In this document: piece after piece, positions 34,994 through 42,350 of the stretch
How positions within the stretch are numbered: position 1 is the stretch's first letter
Layout: every line of letters begins with the position of its first letter
DNA from: Sphingomonas faeni
GTDB taxonomy: Bacteria > Pseudomonadota > Alphaproteobacteria > Sphingomonadales > Sphingomonadaceae
Length of the DNA: 64,000 bases
Assembly: GCF_003053745.1 (NCBI RefSeq)
Contig: NZ_QAYE01000002.1
Location: forward strand, 248,001-312,000
Direction: 5' to 3'
The notes under the pieces: generated by a model
What the model was told of the DNA's origin: nothing
Databases searched by the model: none
The model's input: the letters and a program-made list of their open reading frames with translations, nothing else
Program-made: the position numbers and the translations under genes

Positions 34994-36076
34994 ATGGCCG
35001 CGCCGTCGATCCTCGTTGTCCTTCATGATTTCGCGCTGGGCGGCACCGAACGCGTTGCCGTGCGTCTGGCCGAGGCTTGGGCGAAGCGGGGTGTCCAAGT
35101 CACCATCTTTGCCGGTTCGGATGCCGGGCCGCTTCGGGCGTTGGCCGGCGAAGCGGTCGAGATCGTCGTTGCGGACCCTTCGATCCCACGCGGATCGGGC
35201 TCGCGCAGGCGATTGGCGCAGGCCGCGCGCGCGTTCGTCGGGCAACGTCGGTTCGACGGCGTCTTCATACCCGGTAATTTCCATTGGCCGGTCGCCGCCG
35301 CGCTGGCCGGATCGGGGATACCGGTGGTCGCGCAGGTCAGCGCGGCGCTCGACAAGCCGCAGCGCGGTCGGCTGCGGCAATGGGCGTTCGAGGTTCGGAT
35401 GCGATACCTCCTTCGCGGGGTGCAGGCCGTGGTCGCGCTGTCGGACGTCGCGCGCGATCAGGCGGACCGCATCCTGCGCCGCCCCGTGACGACGACGATC
35501 GCGTTGCCGGCGCTGAGCGACGACGCTGCACCGCCATTGCCAGTCCCCGAAACCCAACCGCCGATTGTGCTCTCGGCGGGGCGACTGGTCCCCGAAAAGG
35601 GGTTCGCGCGGTTGATCGAGGCCTTCGCAAGACTGCCCGAAGGTATGGCGCGCCTGATCATCGTCGGGGACGGCCCGGAGGCGGATGCCTTGCGCCAGCA
35701 AAGCGTGACGCTGGGGCTTGCTGATCGGGTAGAGCTCGTCGGGTATGTCACGGACATCCGGCCCTGGCTCGATATGGCGCGGCTGTTCGTGCTGGCGTCC
35801 GATTTCGAAGGATATCCGGCGGTCCTGGTCGAGGCCCTGGCAGCGGGCCGCCCGGTGGTCGCGACCGACTGTACCCCGGCGACACGTCTGCTGGATGCGC
35901 CGGGCGCGGGGATGGTTGTTCCACTGGACGACAGCGAGGCGCTCGCCCGCTCGATCGCGACGATGCTCGCGCAGTCTGCGCCCGATCCGGAGGCACTGGC
36001 GGGGTTGGTCGCGCATCATCGGATCGGCGCGGTCGCGGCCGAGTATCTCGACCTGTTTGCGGGGTTGCGCGCGTGA
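34994..36076 (+). CDS. GT4 glycosyltransferase, polysaccharide cluster
   Basis: 360 residues, GT-B fold. N-terminal SILVVLHDFALGGTERVAVR has the glycine loop of family 4 enzymes; the C-terminal half has VLSAGRLVPEKGFARLIEAF, IIVGDGPEADALR, VELVGYVTDIRPW and SDFEGYPAVLVEALAAGRP, with the EX7E motif. It probably adds a sugar to a lipid-linked surface polysaccharide. The ATG at 34994 starts just before the first strand. Its stop overlaps the GTG of the next glycosyltransferase (GTGA at 36073-36076), so the two are co-translated. Confidence 0.9.
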   Translation: MAAPSILVVLHDFALGGTERVAVRLAEAWAKRGVQVTIFAGSDAGPLRALAGEAVEIVVADPSIPRGSGSRRRLAQAARAFVGQRRFDGVFIPGNFHWPVAAALAGSGIPVVAQVSAALDKPQRGRLRQWAFEVRMRYLLRGVQAVVALSDVARDQADRILRRPVTTTIALPALSDDAAPPLPVPETQPPIVLSAGRLVPEKGFARLIEAFARLPEGMARLIIVGDGPEADALRQQSVTLGLADRVELVGYVTDIRPWLDMARLFVLASDFEGYPAVLVEALAAGRPVVATDCTPATRLLDAPGAGMVVPLDDSEALARSIATMLAQSAPDPEALAGLVAHHRIGAVAAEYLDLFAGLRA

Positions 36077-37155
36077 CCGATCGCCCGATGCGGATCGCTT
36101 ACGTGATCAACTCGGTCGAGGGCGGCGGGGCCGCGTCGCCGGTGCCCGCCGTGCTTGGCGTGTTGCGCGACGGCGGTGCGGAGGTGGCGGTGTTCGCGCT
36201 GACCGCACGCGACCGTCGCGGCGAGACCGCGATGCGCGCCGCCGGGCTCGACGTGCACGTCCGCGATGGCGGCGAGACCGATCACGTGGCCGCGCTCCGC
36301 TGGCTCGACGCGACCCTCAAGGACTGGGCGCCGACGCATCTCTGGACCTCGCTCACACGTGCTACCCTGCTCGGCCAGATCGTGGGCGTGCGGCGGGGCT
36401 GGCCGGTCGTCAGCTGGCAGCACGCTGCTTTCCTCAAGCCAGCCAACCGCGTTCTACTACGCGCGATGCAGCGCCTGTCGCGGCTGTGGGTCGGCGACTC
36501 CACCGCGGTGACGCGACTGACCGCGGAACGACTGCACGTTCCCCCCGAGCGCCTAGTCCAATGGTCGATCTTCCGCGCGGATCCCGAAGCGCTGCAGGCG
36601 ACGTCTTGGCAGCCGGGCCAGTCCGTTCGGATCGGTACCCTCGGCCGCCTCCACCGCGTGAAGGGCTACGACGTACTGGTCGAAGCGCTGGCGCTGCTCG
36701 ATACCTCGACACCGTACGAAATGGTGATCGCGGGGGACGGCGCAGAGCGGGACGCTCTCGAAGCTCGCGCGAACGCTCTCGGCATAAAGTCGCTGCGGTT
36801 CGCAGGCTATGCGGCTGACCCCGCGGTATTCCTGGCAAGCTGCCATCTCTACGTCCAGCCATCGCGCTCCGAAGGCCTTTGCGTGGCGGCGCACGAGGCG
36901 ATGCAGGCTGGGCTGCCTGTGATCGCTTCGGCGGTCGGCGAACTCCCCGGTAGCATCGTTGATGGCGAGACCGGCTTCACCGTCCCCCCGGGCGATCCGG
37001 TAGCGCTCGCCGCCGCGATGTCGCGCGCGCTCGCCAAGCCGGCGCAACTGGCAACGATGGGGCGGGCGGGTCGCGAGCGCGTTCTCACGACTTTCGGGCC
37101 GGACCGGTTCGCTGCGACCGGCCTCGCTATCCTCGAACGGATGCGCGCCTTCTAG
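36073..37155 (+). CDS. GT4 glycosyltransferase, second of pair
   Basis: 360 residues. The N-terminus MRIAYVINSVEGGGAASPVP carries the glycine loop; the C-terminal nucleotide-sugar domain shows IGTLGRLHRVKGYDVLVEAL, VIAGDGAERDALE, SLRFAGYAADPAVFL and SRSEGLCVAAHEAMQAGLPV (EX7E), then GETGFTVPPGDPVALA. It is a retaining family 4 enzyme acting in the cytosol. The GTG start overlaps the preceding stop. The 3' end overlaps the converging GINT1-like gene by 29 bases, so only the coding strands separate the two transcripts. Confidence 0.9.
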   Translation: MTDRPMRIAYVINSVEGGGAASPVPAVLGVLRDGGAEVAVFALTARDRRGETAMRAAGLDVHVRDGGETDHVAALRWLDATLKDWAPTHLWTSLTRATLLGQIVGVRRGWPVVSWQHAAFLKPANRVLLRAMQRLSRLWVGDSTAVTRLTAERLHVPPERLVQWSIFRADPEALQATSWQPGQSVRIGTLGRLHRVKGYDVLVEALALLDTSTPYEMVIAGDGAERDALEARANALGIKSLRFAGYAADPAVFLASCHLYVQPSRSEGLCVAAHEAMQAGLPVIASAVGELPGSIVDGETGFTVPPGDPVALAAAMSRALAKPAQLATMGRAGRERVLTTFGPDRFAATGLAILERMRAF

Positions 37156-38047
37156 GAGGCAATTTTTTGATCTCTCGGATCGCTTCGATCGAGAGCCCGT
37201 GCAACGACAATTCGGTGCGTTTCATATCGACCAACGTCACCGGCCCCGCCGCCGATAGCGTGTGAAACCCTTCGACGAACGGCGCGGAAGAGGCCGGCGG
37301 GACCATCGCGTCGCCCACCTCGGCCTCGAACCGTTCAGTGGTCAAAACGGTCATCGTCAGTGGGCGGATCGCGCCACCATAGGTCCGGCTGCAATCCTGC
37401 ACCGGCAGTACGATCCGGCCATCGATCACCAGCGGCATCCCGCCTGGTCGCGCGCTCGCGACGTCGACCCGCACCGGGTTCATCGGGTGCGGCGTCCACG
37501 GTCCCGCCAGCCGGTCCGCATAGGCGACATGCAGCGCACTCATCTTGTCCGGCTCGCGGTCGGCCGAGGTATAGAACAGCCACCACCGCCCGTCGTGAAA
37601 CACCGGCGTCGCATCGACCGCGACGTGATCGAGTTCGATGACATGCGCCGGCTCCCACCGGGCCGGGAAATCGACCGCGCGATACAGCGTCAGCCGGTTC
37701 GAGCGATGCGCCTCGGGCAGCATCCACGTCTCGCCCTCCGCCTCGAACACCAGCGGATAGGAAAGGTGCCAGGGCTCGTTGAGCACCGGCTGACGGTCGA
37801 CCAGGCGGAAGTCGGCGTCATAGACGAGGACTTCGATCGCGCCGATCCGGACGCGGTAATCATAGGTCTCGACGAACACATACAGCCGCCCGTCGCGCCA
37901 CAACCCGAACGGGTCGGCGAGAAACTGGAAGCTGCCCATCGGCGGCAGCCACATCAGGGGGAACCCCTCGATCGAGCCGCGTGCGACGATCGCCTCGGCA
38001 GTCGCCATCACGATCGCGGGGCGCCAGATATCCTTGCGTAGAGCCAC
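37127..38047 (-). CDS. GINT1-like / five-bladed propeller glycan protein
   Basis: 306 residues, no signal peptide. FLADPFGLWRDGRLYVFVET followed by VRIGAIEVLVYD, then LSYPLVFEAEGETWMLPEA and WWLFYTSADREPDKMSALHV form repeated beta-propeller-like blades. This pattern is found in proteins related to the N-terminal domain of plant glucosamine inositolphosphorylceramide transferase and in bacterial polysaccharide loci, where some are annotated as formyltransferase-linked. The fold resembles GH43 propellers, but I see no clear catalytic acid triad. Its position within the glycosyltransferase and flippase cluster supports a role in surface glycan assembly. The ATG at 38047 follows a stem-loop (38068-38092). 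Confidence 0.65.
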   Translation of the reverse strand: MALRKDIWRPAIVMATAEAIVARGSIEGFPLMWLPPMGSFQFLADPFGLWRDGRLYVFVETYDYRVRIGAIEVLVYDADFRLVDRQPVLNEPWHLSYPLVFEAEGETWMLPEAHRSNRLTLYRAVDFPARWEPAHVIELDHVAVDATPVFHDGRWWLFYTSADREPDKMSALHVAYADRLAGPWTPHPMNPVRVDVASARPGGMPLVIDGRIVLPVQDCSRTYGGAIRPLTMTVLTTERFEAEVGDAMVPPASSAPFVEGFHTLSAAGPVTLVDMKRTELSLHGLSIEAIREIKKLPPRRRASVRG

Positions 38048-38067
38048 GGTGGTCGATCGATCCCAAA

Positions 38068-38092
38068 CGCGGCGCCCGACAGGGGCGCCGCG
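38068..38092 (-). terminator. Stem-loop terminator or leader hairpin
   Basis: Perfect 10-bp inverted repeat CGCGGCGCCC / GGGCGCCGCG with a 5-base loop. In the leftward direction the stem is followed by TTTGGG. It lies 20 bases past the stop of the CDP-glycerol-transferase-like gene and 21 bases before the start of the GINT1-like gene, so it may end or attenuate transcription between the two. Confidence 0.55.
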
Positions 38093-38111
38093 CGGGCCTT
38101 CTCGCGGCGGA

Positions 38112-39335
38112 TCAGGCTACGCGCAACCCCTGCAGTCCGGTTGCCGTCTCCAGTTCGCGCTCGGGCAGGACTGCCGGGGCGGTATCGCCGAGCACGCTCA
38201 TCACCGCGCGGGCGGCACGCACGGCGGAGCGCTCCGCGGTCAGTTCGAAGCTCCGCTGGAACAGCGCGCGCTGCACCGGACGATAGCGATCATGCTGTGC
38301 CACCGCGCGGTCGAGCGCGGCGCCAAGGTCCTGGGTACCGGTGACGACTTCGCCCGCCTGCCAGTGCGCATAGTTCGCATCGCCGTCCCACGGCGTCGCA
38401 TGCGCGTCGAGGAACAGGCACGGGCGCGGCGTGTGGAGGAATTCGTACACCTGGCTGCTGACGTCGCCGAGATAGATGTCCGCCGCCGCCGTGTAGGTCA
38501 TGTCGGTCGATGCGGCCGATCCGAGATCGACATGGATGTTCGGCGCGTCGAGAAAGCGCTGTTCGATCACGCCGGCGCGGTCGATCCGGAACTTGTCGAT
38601 CGTCAGCACGAACTTACGGTGGAACAGCATGACGTGCGGGGCGAAGATCAGATTGTAGCGGTCGTCGTGCAGGAAATGCTCGAGCACCGCGCGGCCCTGC
38701 GCATACCAGGACGACAGATGCGGCGACGGATGTGGGTTGTAGAGCACCGTCGGCTTGCCGTTCGCCTGGAACGGCAGGCGCGGCGCGGGCTGTGGCATGA
38801 GGTCGAACTTGGGATAGCCGATCAGGCTCATCCGGTTGAACGGCACGCCCGCCTCGCGGCGCAGGCGCTGGCGGATCTTGCTGCCCGAGACGAGGACGTG
38901 ATCGAACGTCGCGCTGTGCTTGTTGAAGCCAATCGCGCGGTCGCCCGCACCGTGGCGCGTGTGGATGATCTTGAGATCGTCGAGGCCGTAGCGCGTCTTC
39001 AGCAGCAGCGAGGTCTTCTCGGCGACGACCAGCGCATCGAGCGAGCGGAAGAAATCGAGATTGTCGCGGTAGATACCGATCTTGGTCACCGGCAGCGCCC
39101 ATTCGAGCGTGTTCGCCAGCGCGCGCGTCGATGCACGACGCAGGCCCAGTTCGACCAGCGGTACGGTAACGCCGAGCCGCGCGCACAGGCGCCGCACTTC
39201 GTCGGTCAGCCGCGCGTTGGTGGTCGCGACGACGATCTCCGCGTCGGGGTAGCCCTCCGCCATCGCCAGCGCGGTCGGGAGGGCGTGCGCGACCTGATGA
39301 ACCTGGTCGTGATTGAACAGAAAACCGATCTTCAT
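38112..39335 (-). CDS. CDP-glycerol glycerophosphotransferase-like protein
   Basis: 407 residues from the ATG at 39335 (MKIGFLFNHDQVHQVAHALP). A GT-B-like protein resembling TagB/TagF: KIIHTRHGAGDRAIGFNKHS in the first domain, then LIGYPKFD, VLYNPHPSPHLSSWYAQG, and the strongly conserved DIYLGDVSSQVYEFLHTPRP with CLFLDAHATPW in the second. Members transfer glycerol phosphate or similar units; in a Gram-negative this would decorate or build a capsule or lipopolysaccharide. The apparent open frame up to 40733 is antisense to the flippase gene and is not part of this protein. It is divergent from the flippase with a 111-base gap. Confidence 0.8.
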   Translation of the reverse strand: MKIGFLFNHDQVHQVAHALPTALAMAEGYPDAEIVVATTNARLTDEVRRLCARLGVTVPLVELGLRRASTRALANTLEWALPVTKIGIYRDNLDFFRSLDALVVAEKTSLLLKTRYGLDDLKIIHTRHGAGDRAIGFNKHSATFDHVLVSGSKIRQRLRREAGVPFNRMSLIGYPKFDLMPQPAPRLPFQANGKPTVLYNPHPSPHLSSWYAQGRAVLEHFLHDDRYNLIFAPHVMLFHRKFVLTIDKFRIDRAGVIEQRFLDAPNIHVDLGSAASTDMTYTAAADIYLGDVSSQVYEFLHTPRPCLFLDAHATPWDGDANYAHWQAGEVVTGTQDLGAALDRAVAQHDRYRPVQRALFQRSFELTAERSAVRAARAVMSVLGDTAPAVLPERELETATGLQGLRVA

Positions 39336-39446
39336 GGCCGGTAGACGTTCCCGGCACCGGCCATCCTCACTAAATATTTTGTCATCTGGCCGATCGCGCG
39401 GAACTTTCCGTTCGTCGGCGCAACGATGGGCGTCTAAGCGCTCGCG

Positions 39447-40811
39447 ATGCGTTCGCTTCTCCACCGTATGACGTCCCGGCAGGCGGACTCCGCCAAAGCT
39501 GGGGCGAGACGCGGCGATCGGTCGGGGCTGTGGCTGGTGCTGGCGAACCTCGGCCACCTGCTCGGCGGTAAGGCGGCGGCGGGCGTCATGAGCCTCGTCT
39601 ACCTCGTACTCGTGACGCACCGGTTGGGCGCGGCCGAGTACGGCGTGCTTGTGCTGGTCAACGCCTACGCCGTCCTGATCGGCAGCGTCCTCGCGTTCTC
39701 TGGATTCCACGGCGTGGTGCGGTATGGCGGGCTGGCGCTGGAGGCGGGCGATCGGGCCGGGTTCGCGCGGATCGTCCGGTTCATGGCGGTGATCGAACTC
39801 GGCTGCGGTGCCGCCGCGGTGGTCGTGGCGGCGCTGCTGGTGCCGCTGATCGGACCACGGCTCGGCTGGTCGCCCGACACGATCCGGATTGCCATTCCCT
39901 ATTCGCTCGCGGTGATCGCGACGGTCCGCGCGACTCCACAAGGACTGCTGCAGATCGCCGACCGGTTCGACCTGATCGGCATCCACCAGGCGGTGTCGCC
40001 GCTGATCCGCCTGATCGGCGCTCTGGGAGTCTGGTTCGCGGGCGGTGGGTTGGTCGGCTTCATCGCCGTCTGGCTGGTCGCTGCCGTCGCCGAGGGCCTC
40101 GCAATGTGGGGATTCGGCTGGGTCGCATGGCGCAAGCTTGCCGCCGGCGAGCGGTTGCGCGGACCGTGGCGCGGTGCGGCGCGCGATACCGAGGGGCTCA
40201 AGCGCTTCATCCTCATCACCAACTTCGACATCACTGTCCGGGAACTCGCGCCGAACCTCGCGCCGCTGACGGTCGGCTGGCTGCTCGGGCCGGCGGCGGC
40301 AGGATTGCTCGCACTGACGCAGCGCGCGACGTCGTTGCTCGCCCAGCCGACGGTGTTGCTGAGCCAGGCCAGCTACGCCGTGCTCGCGGCCCAGGTCGCG
40401 CGCGGCGATCTGAAGGCGTTGCGGCACACGGTCTGGCGCAGCGCGGGGCTGGCTCTCGCAGTGGCGCTGCCGATCGTTCTGGTACTCGCCTTTGCGGGCA
40501 ATCGCCTGCTCGTGACGCTCGGCGGCGCGAGCTTCGCGGGTGGCACGGTCCTCCTGATCCTCATTGCCGGAGCGCGTGCGGCGGGGCTCGCAAGCGCACC
40601 ACTGGCCTCGGGTCTGACCGCACTCGGGCTGCCGGGCCGATCGATGACTATAGGCCTGGTCACCAGCCTCGCGCTCTACCCGCTTCTGCCCGCGATGCTG
40701 TGGGCGTTCGGGACCGACGGGGCAGGGTGGCACGCGCTGCTCCAGAACGGTGTCGCGATCGTCGCGCTGGCGGTGCTGTTCCGCCGCGACGCAAAGGCCG
40801 ACCCGGCGTGA
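39447..40811 (+). CDS. Wzx-type oligosaccharide flippase
   Basis: 454 residues with about 12 to 14 hydrophobic segments, in the polysaccharide transporter branch of the MOP superfamily. The N-terminus is basic and hydrophilic, then VLANLGHLLGGKAAAGVMSL and YLVLVTHRLGAAEYGVLVLV, the usual first two helices of Wzx proteins; QGLLQIADRFDLIGIHQAVS matches the central loop. It should flip lipid-linked repeat units across the inner membrane for capsule, exopolysaccharide or O-antigen assembly. Its stop overlaps the GTG of an ECF sigma gene (GTGA, 40808-40811), so transport and sigma factor may be translated together, an unusual arrangement. Confidence 0.88.
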   Translation: MRSLLHRMTSRQADSAKAGARRGDRSGLWLVLANLGHLLGGKAAAGVMSLVYLVLVTHRLGAAEYGVLVLVNAYAVLIGSVLAFSGFHGVVRYGGLALEAGDRAGFARIVRFMAVIELGCGAAAVVVAALLVPLIGPRLGWSPDTIRIAIPYSLAVIATVRATPQGLLQIADRFDLIGIHQAVSPLIRLIGALGVWFAGGGLVGFIAVWLVAAVAEGLAMWGFGWVAWRKLAAGERLRGPWRGAARDTEGLKRFILITNFDITVRELAPNLAPLTVGWLLGPAAAGLLALTQRATSLLAQPTVLLSQASYAVLAAQVARGDLKALRHTVWRSAGLALAVALPIVLVLAFAGNRLLVTLGGASFAGGTVLLILIAGARAAGLASAPLASGLTALGLPGRSMTIGLVTSLALYPLLPAMLWAFGTDGAGWHALLQNGVAIVALAVLFRRDAKADPA

Positions 40812-41365
40812 CCTTGGGCGGACTCCGTGCCGTGTTCCTCGCCGAGCGTGCGATGCTGCTGCGGCTGCTGGTCGCGCGACTGGGCAGCGTCGAGGAGGCG
40901 GAGGATGCGTTGCAGGATCTGTGGCTGAAGCTGGAGACGGTGACCGGCGGCCCGATCGCCGAACCGCTCGGCTACATCTGCCGGATGGCGAACAACATCG
41001 CGGTCGACCGCCGCCGTCGCGCGGCGCGGCGGGCGGACCGCGATACCGGCTGGATGGAAACGCAGGCCGGCGCCGACGAGCAACCCGACGCCGAACGCGC
41101 GATGATCGCGCGCGAGCGGCTGGCGCGGGTCGAGGCGACGCTGACGGGCCTGCCCGAGCGGGTCGCGACCGCGTTCCGCCTCTACCGGTTCGAGGACCTG
41201 CCGCAGAAGGCCATCGCCGAGCAGATGGGCATCACCGTTAGTGGCGTCGAGAAGTTGCTGCACCGCGCGTATTTGCGAATTCACTTGCAACGAAGCAATT
41301 CCGGTGCGGATATCCCGCAGGCAGGACGTCTCACTCATGAGGAGGACCAGCGAGATGGTCGATGA
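40808..41365 (+). CDS. ECF sigma factor, module 2
   Basis: 185 residues, FecI type. Region 2 is LRAVFLAERAMLLRLLVARL with EEAEDALQDLWLKLE and YICRMANNIAVDRRRRAARR; region 4 is LPERVATAFRLYRFEDLPQK then AIAEQMGITVSGVEKLLHRA. The GTG start overlaps the flippase stop, and the last 11 bases overlap fecR, so the flippase, sigma and FecR genes are tightly coupled. It should direct RNA polymerase to the promoter of its own module when the receptor signals. It is longer at the C-terminus than the module 1 sigma factor by about 15 residues. Confidence 0.9.
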   Translation: MTLGGLRAVFLAERAMLLRLLVARLGSVEEAEDALQDLWLKLETVTGGPIAEPLGYICRMANNIAVDRRRRAARRADRDTGWMETQAGADEQPDAERAMIARERLARVEATLTGLPERVATAFRLYRFEDLPQKAIAEQMGITVSGVEKLLHRAYLRIHLQRSNSGADIPQAGRLTHEEDQRDGR

Positions 41366-42350
41366 GTGGGGCAAGGACGGCGATTACGGCCCTGGTTACG
41401 GCGAACACGCCGCGGCCGAGGCGGTCGCGTGGCACCTCCGCTTGCCGACTGCCGATGGTGGCGCATGGACGGCGTTCGCCGACTGGATTGAGGCTAACCC
41501 GCAAAACGCAATCGCGTATGACGCGCTGGCGGTCGCGGACGCGGAACTGACCGACGCGCTGAGCCCGCCAGACTGGTCGCGAGCAATACCGCTGGTTGCC
41601 GCCAACGACGACCGACCGACACCGCGGCGGCGCTGGGTGTTGGGAACCGTCGGCGGACTGGCGGCGGCGGGGATCGTCGGAGTCATGCTGCCGCTCGAAA
41701 ACCCGTCAAAGACGGCGGCGCGGATCATCGAGACACCCGCCGGGGTTCGCCGCAGCGTGACGCTCGCCGACGGCAGCCGTATCGACCTGAACGGCGGCAC
41801 TAGGCTCGCGGTCGACGACAGCAGTGCGCGGCTGGTCACGCTGGAACGCGGCGAAGCGATCTTCCGCATTACGCACGACGCCGCGCATCCGTTCGTCGTC
41901 CAGTCGGGGACGATGCGGTTGCAGGACGTCGGCACCGTCTTCAACGTTGCCCGCGTGGGCGCGCATCTTGGCGTCCAGGTCGCCGAGGGTGCGGTGATGT
42001 TCCAGCCCGAACAGGATCGCATCATGCTGACCGCGGGTGCGGCGCTGTCGCATGTCGATGGCGGCGCACCGCGGATGTCGGGTATCGCGATCGACGACGT
42101 CGGCAGCTGGCGTAAAGGTCGGCTGGTTTTCCAGCAAACGCCGGTGCGACTCGTGGCTGCGGCGCTGGAACGCAGCACCGGCACGGTCGTGCGCGTCGCA
42201 CCCGGACTTGCGGAAACGCGGTTTACCGGATCGATCGGCATTACGGGTGGTGCCGACAGCCTGATTCCTCGCGTCGCAGCGCTGATCGGCGCTCGGGCGG
42301 AGCATGTTAATGGCCGCTGGCGTCTGGTCGGAGGCCATGCCGGTCCGTAA
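41355..42350 (+). CDS. FecR-type anti-sigma factor, module 2
   Basis: 331 residues. DUF4880-type N-terminus (AEAVAWHLRLPTADGGAWTA with FADWIEANPQNAIAYDAL), one membrane helix near residues 95-115 (VLGTVGGLAAAGIVGVMLPL) and a periplasmic FecR domain with VRRSVTLADGSRIDLNGGTR, FRITHDAAHPF and MRLQDVGTVFNVARV. It should restrain the module 2 sigma factor and receive the signal from the receptor's STN domain. The ATG at 41355 is preceded by GGAGGA at 9 bases; an ATG at 41337 would add six residues. It overlaps the receptor gene by 14 bases. Confidence 0.9.
   Translation: MVDEWGKDGDYGPGYGEHAAAEAVAWHLRLPTADGGAWTAFADWIEANPQNAIAYDALAVADAELTDALSPPDWSRAIPLVAANDDRPTPRRRWVLGTVGGLAAAGIVGVMLPLENPSKTAARIIETPAGVRRSVTLADGSRIDLNGGTRLAVDDSSARLVTLERGEAIFRITHDAAHPFVVQSGTMRLQDVGTVFNVARVGAHLGVQVAEGAVMFQPEQDRIMLTAGAALSHVDGGAPRMSGIAIDDVGSWRKGRLVFQQTPVRLVAAALERSTGTVVRVAPGLAETRFTGSIGITGGADSLIPRVAALIGARAEHVNGRWRLVGGHAGP

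Noticed and set aside
34316..36019. A 567-codon leftward frame
   Set aside because: Antisense to the SirB1-type and glycosyltransferase genes; no motifs, Arg/His/Gln-rich.
39336..40733. Extension of the CDP-glycerol-transferase-like frame upstream by about 466 codons
   Set aside because: The extension is antisense to the flippase gene and compositionally a shadow frame; homology begins at the ATG at 39335.
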